A stretch of 64,000 nucleotides of DNA from Humidesulfovibrio sp. GTDB taxonomy: Bacteria > Desulfobacterota > Desulfovibrionia > Desulfovibrionales > Desulfovibrionaceae. Of this stretch, positions 20,915-28,041 are shown piece after piece. The notes beneath the pieces were generated by a model that was not told where the DNA came from, made no database searches, and saw nothing but the letters and a program-made list of their open reading frames with translations. The translations under genes were made by a program, and so were the position numbers. The stretch is taken from positions 1 to 64,000 of the forward strand of contig NZ_JAUYFU010000006.1 in the NCBI RefSeq assembly GCF_030689645.1, given 5' to 3'. Positions within the stretch are counted from its first letter, which is position 1. Each line of letters opens with the position of its first letter.

Positions 20915-21301
20915 ATGAGTCTCAGCACCGCATCGAACCTCCAGGCGCTTTCAGCTTTGGGCGTCTCCATGCAGGCCACGGCCTCGAACATCGCCAATTC
21001 CCTTACGGACGGCTACCGGCCAGTGCGAGCGGAGTTCGCGGACGGCCCGGGCGGGCAGGGCGTGCAGGTGGCCGCCGTGACCACGGCAGAGGGTGCAAGT
21101 CCACAGCAGACGCAGCAGGGCGCGGTCCAGTCCATGGATCCCGCAGAGCGCCGTATGGCCCCCCTGGGCATGGGCAGCGGCGTGGATATCGTGCGCGAGA
21201 TGATGAGCCTGATGCAGATTGAGCGGGCCTATGCCGCCAATGCCACGGTCATCAGCTCGGTGGAGCAGACCACCGGCCACGTGATGGACCTGATCGCCTA
21301 G
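20915..21301 (+). CDS. Flagellar basal-body rod-type protein (FlgC/FlgG C-terminal domain)
   Basis: MSLSTASNLQALSALGVSMQATASNIANSLTDGYRPVRAEF... VDIVREMMSLMQIERAYAANATVISSVEQTTGHVMDLIA. Confidence 0.85.
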   Translation: MSLSTASNLQALSALGVSMQATASNIANSLTDGYRPVRAEFADGPGGQGVQVAAVTTAEGASPQQTQQGAVQSMDPAERRMAPLGMGSGVDIVREMMSLMQIERAYAANATVISSVEQTTGHVMDLIA

Positions 21302-21330
21302 CCGCTCCCCCTTCTCGCCATTTTCCCTCG

Positions 21331-21501
21331 CTAGTCCTCCTCCTCCTCCATCATGGCGAAGCTGTCCTGGTCGGACTTGCACTTGGGGCAGGTCCATTCC
21401 GGGGGCAGGTCGCAGGACTCTGTTCCGGGCGCTATGCCGCGCTCCGGGTCGCCGTTTTCGGAAAGATAGATATAGCCGCATCTGAGACAGGCGCAACGCA
21501 T
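21331..21501 (-). CDS. Rubredoxin-like small protein (56 aa)
   Basis: Reverse-strand translation MRCACLRCGYIYLSENGDPERGIAPGTESCDLPPEWTCPKCKSDQDSFAMMEEEED*; CxxCGYIY...GIAPGT...DLPPxWxCPxC rubredoxin signature. Missed by the ORF track because <60 aa. Confidence 0.9.
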   Translation of the reverse strand: MRCACLRCGYIYLSENGDPERGIAPGTESCDLPPEWTCPKCKSDQDSFAMMEEEED

Positions 21502-21786
21502 GGGCATCTCCAGGAGTTCTTGCGGCCGCTGGGGACCGTGTTTTGTGTTGATGGGCGGGATAACGTCCGGTTTGCAGGCGTCCTCCCGCTGCCGGAAGCT
21601 ATCCAGCCCAGGGGCGCGGCGTCAACCGGTTTTATTCGTGTTTCATCCGCCCCCTGGCGTGAGCAGCTCCATTGGTTTGCTGCGTGGGCGAGGCTTTTGC
21701 GGCACACTCTCTTTACTCATCATCTGGACACATGAATGTTTGAGTTTTTCTGGGGCTTGACAAACTCGGCAAAGAGGTTGAACGTT

Positions 21787-21801
21787 CGGTCAAGTTGACC
21801 G
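21787..21801. promoter_or_regulatory. Putative TetR-family operator
   Basis: Perfect palindrome CGGTCAA-G-TTGACCG within gaacgttCGGTCAAGTTGACCGttcgatc, directly upstream of a TetR gene. Confidence 0.7.
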
Positions 21802-21817
21802 TTCGATCAAAACGGGG

Positions 21818-22399
21818 TTGATCATGGATAATCGCCGCGCCTTGCTTGATGCCGCAAAGCACCTCGTCGCCGCCAAGGGCGTCAAGGCTGCCAGCGTCGC
21901 CGCCATCGCCGCCAAAGCTGGCGTGGCCAAGGGGCTCCTGTTCTACTACTTCAAGGACAAGGACAGCCTCATTCAGGCCATAGCTGAGGAACTGGACGCT
22001 GGGTACATGGAAGGGCTGACCGCCTCAGTTCTCGGAGCGGATCCAGGCGACCGACCTGCCTTGGCAGGATTGCATGCCCTCATCAAGCATCACTTCAAAT
22101 TTCTTGAGCATGCTCCAGAAAACGCGCAGTTTTTGTACCAGAGCGTCGCGGCAGGCTCTGCCGACTCAGTTGCCGGTTTCTATGAGCACCTGCACGCGCG
22201 GATTCTGGCCTTGCTGGAGCAGGGCTCGCGCAGCGGCGAGTTCGTTGTGCGGGATGTGGAGGAGATGGCCTTCATGCTTCTTGGGTCCCTGCACGGCGTG
22301 GGACGTCTGAAATTGTTCGAATTCAAGCGAGAGTATGACGCGGCCAGACACCTTGCCGCATTTTATGAAAAGGTATTGCTGGGTCAGGAAGAGGTATAG
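21818..22399 (+). CDS. TetR/AcrR family transcriptional regulator
   Basis: NRRALLDAAKHLVAAKGVKAASVAAIAAKAGVAKGLLFYYFKDKDSLIQAIAEEL HTH. Confidence 0.93.
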   Translation: MIMDNRRALLDAAKHLVAAKGVKAASVAAIAAKAGVAKGLLFYYFKDKDSLIQAIAEELDAGYMEGLTASVLGADPGDRPALAGLHALIKHHFKFLEHAPENAQFLYQSVAAGSADSVAGFYEHLHARILALLEQGSRSGEFVVRDVEEMAFMLLGSLHGVGRLKLFEFKREYDAARHLAAFYEKVLLGQEEV

Positions 22400-22506
22400 G
22401 GACATTTGGAATCGTAAAGGCATCGTTCTCGCTGAGAGGCGGTGCAAACCTGGTGGACGACGGAAGCCGCCTGCCGCAAATTCGGGCTCTGCCCGGGGAG
22501 GCGATT

Positions 22507-22599
22507 ATGGCGCTTGCAGATTTGGGAGCTATTGTCGGCACTGTGGCCGTGTTGGCCGCATTGGGATTTTTTGTTTATAAAAAGTATCTCAAGAACTAA
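22507..22599 (+). CDS. 30-aa single-TM microprotein
   Basis: MALADLGAIVGTVAVLAALGFFVYKKYLKN*; SD GGGGAGG 6-7 nt upstream; strong terminator immediately after the stop. Confidence 0.75.
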   Translation: MALADLGAIVGTVAVLAALGFFVYKKYLKN

Positions 22600-22605
22600 T
22601 CTCCT

Positions 22606-22643
22606 GCCCCCCGCTGAAGCTGTTCTGCGGGGGGCTTTTTTTT
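22606..22643 (+). terminator. Intrinsic terminator after 30-aa microprotein
   Basis: GCCCCCCGCtgaagctgttctGCGGGGGGCTTTTTTTT. Confidence 0.93.
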
Positions 22644-22827
22644 GTCTTGCTGAAAGCTCCCAGGTTGCAGGGATCAGGATCATGCTGTTTCGCGCCATTC
22701 GCGCCGACGCAGGGTAAGCTCTTGGCGCAAGGCGTCCGATAAGCCAGCGAGAGAGAACGGACTGGCAGCACCGCCAGCCGCTGCAAGGCTTCGGGGGGAA
22801 CCCCCGGCATCAGGGGAGGCGCGAACC

Positions 22828-23673
22828 ATGCATTCTGAAAACATTCTGGCGACTGCTGCCGATGCCCCGCGCCCGCAAGTGTCCATCGTCATTCCAAATC
22901 ACAACTATGGGCGCTTTCTTCGCGCTTGCCTCCAATCGGTTTTAGACCAGGGCTTGAACACCCGCCGCATCGAGGTTGTGTTCGTGGATGATGCCAGCAC
23001 GGACGGCTCCCTGGACCTGGCGCGGGAGCTGCTTGCGGATATGCCCTTGGCTGGCCGAAGGATATTGCCGTTGCCGCGAACGGGCAGGCCTGGGCCGGTG
23101 CGCAACGCCGGGCTGGCCGTGGCTCGCGGGCAATACCTGCTGACGCTTGACCCCGACGATGCGCTCCTGCCGGGCTTTTTGCCTCGGAGTCTTGAGGCCC
23201 TGGCCTCTGGGGCGGACGTGGCCTACACGGACTACCTGATTGAGGAGCGCGACGGCGTGCGGGAAGTACGCCTTGGCGCATATCACAAGTTGCTGTTGGC
23301 CAACCAGAACATCCTGCCGCCGACGGCGCTTTTTAAGCGCAAGCTTTGGGATAGTGGCGCGCGCTTCCGCAGCGACACGACCTATGAGGACTGGGATTTT
23401 TGGATACAGCTGGCGCTTCAGCGAGCGCGTTTCCAGCATGTGGGCGAGCCGCTCTACCTCTACCGCATGCACGGGGCCAACTATTCCTACACGGCCAGAA
23501 AGGCGGACGCCGAATCTAAGGCGCGGCTGGTGAAGGACAACGCGGCCTTCTTTCCCTCCTGGACGCTGGCCTGGGCCGAAAGCGTTTTGCAGGGCGAAGA
23601 GGGGGTCAACCCCATGGAGCGCGGCATCATTCCCATACTGCCGGAGCACGCAGCACGGCAACTGGCGCTTTGA
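22828..23673 (+). CDS. Glycosyltransferase family 2
   Basis: VSIVIPNHNYGRFLRACLQSVLDQGLNTRRIEVVFVDDASTDGSL... DPDDAL; GT-A fold. Confidence 0.93.
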   Translation: MHSENILATAADAPRPQVSIVIPNHNYGRFLRACLQSVLDQGLNTRRIEVVFVDDASTDGSLDLARELLADMPLAGRRILPLPRTGRPGPVRNAGLAVARGQYLLTLDPDDALLPGFLPRSLEALASGADVAYTDYLIEERDGVREVRLGAYHKLLLANQNILPPTALFKRKLWDSGARFRSDTTYEDWDFWIQLALQRARFQHVGEPLYLYRMHGANYSYTARKADAESKARLVKDNAAFFPSWTLAWAESVLQGEEGVNPMERGIIPILPEHAARQLAL

Positions 23674-24128
23674 GAACAACGCGTCCATCGACCCAAGGCG
23701 GGGCTGGCGGGCGCGAGAGTCTCGCAGCGTCTCCGCAGTGATTGTGTAATCTCGCCTCGTCTTGTGCTCTTGAGGCCGTACCTTCTCAGTGTTGTGGGAT
23801 TCGATTGCTGGTGCGGCCTCTTGATTCGCTATCTTCATGTTCACCGGGACTTGCTGCTCTATCAAATGTGTCTGCATCCACAGAAGTTGCTGTCTGATGC
23901 ATTCTTATGTCTGTGCGTGTTTTTGTTGATACACTGATGCGCGGTCTGATTACACACATGCGCTCAGCTTCGTCACGCATCTCTGGGATCCTGGTAGCCA
24001 GATGCATTCGTATTGTTCGTAGTTGGGTGGCAGATAAGTGCATAAAAAACCTTGTTTGCGAACATGGTCTTGACTTTATGACGCCCCTTTGAAACGCTTT
24101 AGGCAAGTTTGAAAGAGGAGCCTTGACC

Positions 24129-24377
24129 ATGACGAACCAGAATGAACAGCAGAAGCTTTGGGCCAAGATTGTGGCCAAGGCCTGGGCGGATGAGGACTAC
24201 AAGCAGCGGCTTCTTGACGATCCGGCCTCGGTGCTGCGCGTGGAAGGCCTGACCGTGCCCGTGGGCGTGGAGATCAACGTTGTGGAAGCCACCGCGAAGA
24301 AAGCCTGGTTCGTGCTGCCCATGCAGTCCGACGAAGGGGCTGTGGTGGGCGAGGAACGGCTGGCGGCGGCTAACTGA
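24129..24377 (+). CDS. NHLP (nitrile hydratase-like leader) family precursor-type peptide, copy 1
   Basis: MTNQNEQQKLWAKIVAKAWADEDYKQRLLDDPASVLRVEGLTVPVGVEINVVEATAKKAWFVLPMQSDEGAVVGEERLAAAN: AWADExxKxRLLxDPxxxLrxEGlxVPxGVEixVVE NHLP/TOMM-propeptide pattern. Confidence 0.9.
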   Translation: MTNQNEQQKLWAKIVAKAWADEDYKQRLLDDPASVLRVEGLTVPVGVEINVVEATAKKAWFVLPMQSDEGAVVGEERLAAAN

Positions 24378-24650
24378 TTTTTTTCAGCGCGAAGGAGTGT
24401 TCATAATGAACCAGAATGAGCAGCAGAAGCTTTGGGCGAAAATCGTGGCCAAGGCCTGGGCGGATGAGGACTACAAGCAGCGGCTTCTAGACGAACCGGC
24501 GGCGGTGCTGCGCGCGGAAGGCCTGACCGTGCCCGAGGGCGTGGAGATCAACGTTGTGGAAGCCACAGCGAAGAAAGTTTGGCTCGTGCTGCCCATGCAG
24601 TCCGGCGAAGGGGCTGTGGTGGGCGAGGAACGGCTGGCGGCAATAATGAT
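24129..24650 (+). repeat. Tandem gene duplication (about 240-bp direct repeat units) of NHLP peptides
   Basis: aaccagaatgaacagcagaagctttgggccaag... repeated nearly verbatim from 24409 as aaccagaatgagcagcagaagctttgggcgaaa... Confidence 0.9.
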
Positions 24651-24654
24651 TTGA
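24406..24654 (+). CDS. NHLP family precursor-type peptide, copy 2
   Basis: MNQNEQQKLWAKIVAKAWADEDYKQRLLDEPAAVLRAEGLTVPEGVEINVVEATAKKVWLVLPMQSGEGAVVGEERLAAIMI; near-identical tandem copy; RBS gaaggag upstream. Confidence 0.9.
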   Translation: MNQNEQQKLWAKIVAKAWADEDYKQRLLDEPAAVLRAEGLTVPEGVEINVVEATAKKVWLVLPMQSGEGAVVGEERLAAIMI

Positions 24655-24821
24655 TGCCGACCCGCCTCGCGGACGGAGGAATGTCGGTTTCGGCTGGGCA
24701 CCGTGGGCGGCAAAGGGGGCAAGGCGGGGAGCGGCGGCCACCGGGCGATCTCGGAATGCGTTCGGCGTCGGCTGGCGCAAAGGCATCTTTGCTGCCGCAC
24801 TTACTCCGTGGAGAGAGATGA
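24654..24821 (+). CDS. Possible 55-aa Gly/Arg/Ser-rich ORF overlapping both neighbours
   Basis: MPTRLADGGMSVSAGHRGRQRGQGGERRPPGDLGMRSASAGAKASLLPHLLRGER*; start overlaps the NHLP2 stop (TGATG), stop overlaps the M50 gene start (ATGA). Codon usage is atypical (TTA, AGA, AGG), so coding status is uncertain. Confidence 0.35.
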   Translation: MPTRLADGGMSVSAGHRGRQRGQGGERRPPGDLGMRSASAGAKASLLPHLLRGER

Positions 24822-26503
24822 ATCACAACAAGGTTTGCATTTCCCTGCCGCCCGATGGGCGCTGGATGCGCTTTGCCCAGGAAAGCCTCCAGCGCTACGG
24901 CGCCATGGTCGGCTTTTCCCAAAAGCTGGAGGAGATGTGCGCCAGTTCCGTGATGGAGGCCTGCGAGGAGCTTGTCCGCAAGGCGGAGGAGGCAGGCGTG
25001 GACGATGCCATCGACCTGCGGCTGGACTACCGGGGCGAAACCATCGTCATCGACATCGTCTACAACTCCAGAATCCCGCTCAATCCCCATGAAACGGAGG
25101 AGTACGAAATTCCCGATGCCGGGACCGACCTCGACGCCATAGACATGGACACGCTGTGGCTCCACATGATTAAGCGGCGCATGGACAGGGTCCGCTTCAT
25201 GGTCCAGGGGTCGCGCCACGTGCTGCGCATGATCAAGTACCGCCGGGACGAGGGCAAGGAGAAGCAGGCCTGGGTGATGACCATCAAGCCCGAGCTGCGA
25301 AAAGGCGTCATCCTGCATCTTGACGACCCCAGCGCCGAACATTCCGGCTCCACGCTCCAGGCCCCCGGCACCGGCGTCCTCATGCTCAGTCCCAGCCAGA
25401 CCTTCATCATCCGCCACATGGATGGCAAGGCCTCGTTCCATGACCTCTACATGGCGCACCTCGACGCTCTGGGGCTGACGTCTCCGGCCATGCTGGCCGG
25501 GCTGTATGAGCGGCTCGAGTCCATGGGCATGCTGCTTACTCCTGAGGACGGCATGAAGAGCAGCCGCTTCAAGCGGATCATCAAAAAGATAGTCAACCCA
25601 GATTTCACGATTCCCAATGCGGATGGCGTTGTGGCGGCCGTGCATGACAAGACGCGATTTCTTTATTCGCATCTCGGGCTGGGCGTGCTGCTTGCCATTG
25701 GGTTCTCCGGCCTTGTTCCGTACTGGGAGCATCGAACCAATTTCATGGCTGCTGTGGCAAACCTGGAGGAGGTCTTTCTCCGCACTCCGCTGGTCCTTTT
25801 GCCTGTGTATCTTCTTACCCTCATCCACATCTCTCTGCACGAACTTGGGCACGGAGTGACCTGCAAGCATTTCGGCGGCAAGGTCTCGCGCCTGGGGATC
25901 ATGTTCTACCTGGCGTCCTTCATCTTCTACTGCGACACCACGGCAGCCTGGAGTTTTCCGCAAAAGCGGCAGCGCATCCTGGTGTCGCTGGGCGGCCCCA
26001 TTGTATCATTTGCTGTTCTCGGCTCTGGCCTTTGGGCCGCCGGGCACTTTGCCGGCACCGGCTCCATCTGGGAGTCTGTGCTGGTGGCCTTTTGCCTGTT
26101 CAGTTTGTTCACCCTGATTATGAATTTCAACCCATTCATCAAGATGGATGCGTACTATATGCTGCTGGATTACACCGGCATTCCCAATCTGCGGGAGCGT
26201 TCCTTCAAGTTTCTTGAGCGCAAGTTTTTTGCTTGGCTGGGCGTGGGATCAGAAGCGGACACCAAGGTCACGTTGCGGGAACGCAAAATATTTTGGTGGT
26301 ATGGAGTCCTGGGAGGGCTTGCCACGGTGCTGTTTGTTGCGGTGCCCCTCTTCAGGTTGAACTACATGCTCAGCGCGAACTCGGCATCGGGCGGGCGGCT
26401 GCTTTTCGTCGCCCTTGTGGCCGCGCTTTTGATCGTGCGGCTTGGCAACACTGCGTACGGCAAGATCAAGGCTGTGCGGTATCGCGAGTACAAGATCCAA
26501 TAA
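24818..26503 (+). CDS. M50-family membrane metalloprotease with degenerate anti-sigma/GHKL-like N-terminus and PqqD/RRE-like middle domain
   Basis: N-term ISLPPDGRWMRFAQESLQRYGAMVGFSQKLEEMCASSVMEACEELV...DTLWLHMIKRRMDRVRF...VLRMIKYRR (RsbW-like layout); middle LMLSPSQTFIIRHMDGKASFHDLYMAHLDALGLTSPAMLAGLYERLESMGML (PqqD-like); C-term LIHISLHELGHGVTCKHFGGKVSRLGIMFYL (HExxH, M50) with several TM helices. Confidence 0.85.
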   Translation: MNHNKVCISLPPDGRWMRFAQESLQRYGAMVGFSQKLEEMCASSVMEACEELVRKAEEAGVDDAIDLRLDYRGETIVIDIVYNSRIPLNPHETEEYEIPDAGTDLDAIDMDTLWLHMIKRRMDRVRFMVQGSRHVLRMIKYRRDEGKEKQAWVMTIKPELRKGVILHLDDPSAEHSGSTLQAPGTGVLMLSPSQTFIIRHMDGKASFHDLYMAHLDALGLTSPAMLAGLYERLESMGMLLTPEDGMKSSRFKRIIKKIVNPDFTIPNADGVVAAVHDKTRFLYSHLGLGVLLAIGFSGLVPYWEHRTNFMAAVANLEEVFLRTPLVLLPVYLLTLIHISLHELGHGVTCKHFGGKVSRLGIMFYLASFIFYCDTTAAWSFPQKRQRILVSLGGPIVSFAVLGSGLWAAGHFAGTGSIWESVLVAFCLFSLFTLIMNFNPFIKMDAYYMLLDYTGIPNLRERSFKFLERKFFAWLGVGSEADTKVTLRERKIFWWYGVLGGLATVLFVAVPLFRLNYMLSANSASGGRLLFVALVAALLIVRLGNTAYGKIKAVRYREYKIQ

Positions 26504-26597
26504 CCGCGACAATTGACTGCTGGCCCGGTTCCCAGCACCTGCCGCCGCCCGCAAGGCGATGGCCGTTCCCGGCGCAGCAAGCTCTCTGGAGGTAAGC

Positions 26598-27254
26598 GTG
26601 AAACGCATTGATCTTGAAGGGTGGAGTCGGCGAGACCAGTACAGGTATTTCAGTAAGATGCAATGCCCGTATTGCTCGGTGACATGTGAGATTGATGTCT
26701 CTGCGGCGCGCAGCTTCATGAAGGATTCTGGAATCCCCTCATACGTCGGCATGATTTACCTGGTCACCAAGGCGGCCAACAGCGTGCCGGAGCTGAGATT
26801 GAGGATTGAGGGCGAGGCTGTGTATGACCACGATGTGGTGCATCCATCGTTCACCATCCTCAGCGACGGCGGACAGCTCTACTTCTGCAGGACCCGCTAC
26901 ACCGACGATCCTGGCGCTTTCATCAAGCACACGCGGGAGGTCATGGCTCAGACGAAAAGCGCTGGGGAATGCCCCCTCGATTCCACAGGCCAGGATGTGC
27001 TCTACCTAAGCTGCCTTCCCTGGGTCCACTTCACGTCTGTGAGCCATCCCATGAATCTCAACTCGCCAGACGCAATCCCGCGCATCGTTTGGGGCCGCTT
27101 TGAGGCGAAGGAGAACAAGACCGTCATGGCGGTCAATCTGCAGGTGCACCACGGCCTTGCTGACGGGCTGCATATTTCGCAATTCATGCAGGCGTTGGGG
27201 GAGTCCTGCGCTGCGCCCGATGCAGGTTTTGCGGGCCTGGCCCGCTCTTTCTAG
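26598..27254 (+). CDS. Chloramphenicol acetyltransferase (type A)-family acyltransferase
   Basis: MKRIDLEGWSRRDQYRYFSKMQCPYCSVTCEIDVSAARSFMKD...YLVTKAANSVPELRLRIEGEAVYDHDVVHPSFTI...LPWVHFTS...LQVHHGLADGLHISQFMQAL: CAT catalytic HHxxxDGxH motif and co-linear with CAT family. Confidence 0.88.
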   Translation: MKRIDLEGWSRRDQYRYFSKMQCPYCSVTCEIDVSAARSFMKDSGIPSYVGMIYLVTKAANSVPELRLRIEGEAVYDHDVVHPSFTILSDGGQLYFCRTRYTDDPGAFIKHTREVMAQTKSAGECPLDSTGQDVLYLSCLPWVHFTSVSHPMNLNSPDAIPRIVWGRFEAKENKTVMAVNLQVHHGLADGLHISQFMQALGESCAAPDAGFAGLARSF

Positions 27255-27348
27255 AGCGCTGGACAAAGCCTATGGACGCATCAGGCCTATGCCGCCAGAG
27301 CATGCTGCGCACTAAGCCGCGATATGATGCGGACGGGATGCTCCGCCG

Positions 27349-27651
27349 CTACCCCCCGGAACGCACGGAGATGCGGTTGTCCACGGATTTTACGCCCTCA
27401 ATGGCTCTGGCCGTTTCTATGGCCTTCGTCATCTGCTCGTGTTCGCGCACGAACCCGCCGAGAATTACTATCCCGTCAAATGTTTTTACATCGACATGCA
27501 CATTGCTGAAGGGGAATTCCTTGGCGAGCGCTTGAACAACCAGGGCGGATATCGCGGCATCGCCGCTTTGCTGCGAGGGCCGCAGGCGCGTAAGCGCAAA
27601 GGCCACGACGATGACGGCGATGAACAGCAGCAATGCCGTTTGTGCGCTCAT
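27349..27651 (-). CDS. BON domain protein with N-terminal TM anchor
   Basis: MSAQTALLLFIAVIVVAFAL...NVHVDVKTFDGIVILGGFVREHEQMTKAIETARAIEGVKSVDNRISV. Confidence 0.85.
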   Translation of the reverse strand: MSAQTALLLFIAVIVVAFALTRLRPSQQSGDAAISALVVQALAKEFPFSNVHVDVKTFDGIVILGGFVREHEQMTKAIETARAIEGVKSVDNRISVRSGG

Positions 27652-27712
27652 GAAAGACCACCCGGGCTGTTTGCCAATTCGGATTGGGGAAGTGTGCGAT
27701 TTACTGGTGGTT

Positions 27713-27800
27713 TGGCGGAGGGGGAGGGATTCGAACCCCCGGACGGTTACCCGTCAGTGGTTTTCAAGACCACCGCCTTGAGCCGCTCGGCCACCCCTCC
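27713..27800 (-). tRNA. tRNA-Ser (UGA)
   Basis: Reverse strand ggaggggtggccgagcggctcaaggcggtggtctTGAaaaccactgacgggtaaccgtccgggggttcgaatccctccccctccgCCA; long variable arm, TTCGAAT T-loop, 7-bp acceptor, encoded CCA. Confidence 0.95.
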
Positions 27801-28041
27801 GCCTGATGCCGCAGAGGAGACCGGGTGAGGGCCGCTCCGCAAGCGTTCATGTAGGTGCCAAAACCGCGCGTGCAAGTCAATGCGCCTTCTCAATCGCGCT
27901 GGGGGGCGGAATGTTATTGGGGGTTGCCAACACCCAATAATTTTGGTGAAATAGTACATGTGGTAAAGATATTATAGGCGTTGGCCGATGAGCTTGAGGC
28001 AGCGGAGTCCTCCGCGTGTGTCACCCTTCAAGGAGCGCAGC

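Noticed and set aside
24032-24046. Sigma-54-like element tggcagataagtgca upstream of NHLP1
   Set aside because: GG-to-GC spacing is one base short of the -24/-12 consensus; not enough to call.
23907-24092. 61-aa + strand ORF (MSVRVFVDTLMRGL...) upstream of NHLP1
   Set aside because: No Shine-Dalgarno, no recognisable family, lies in an AT-richer patch where chance ORFs are plausible.
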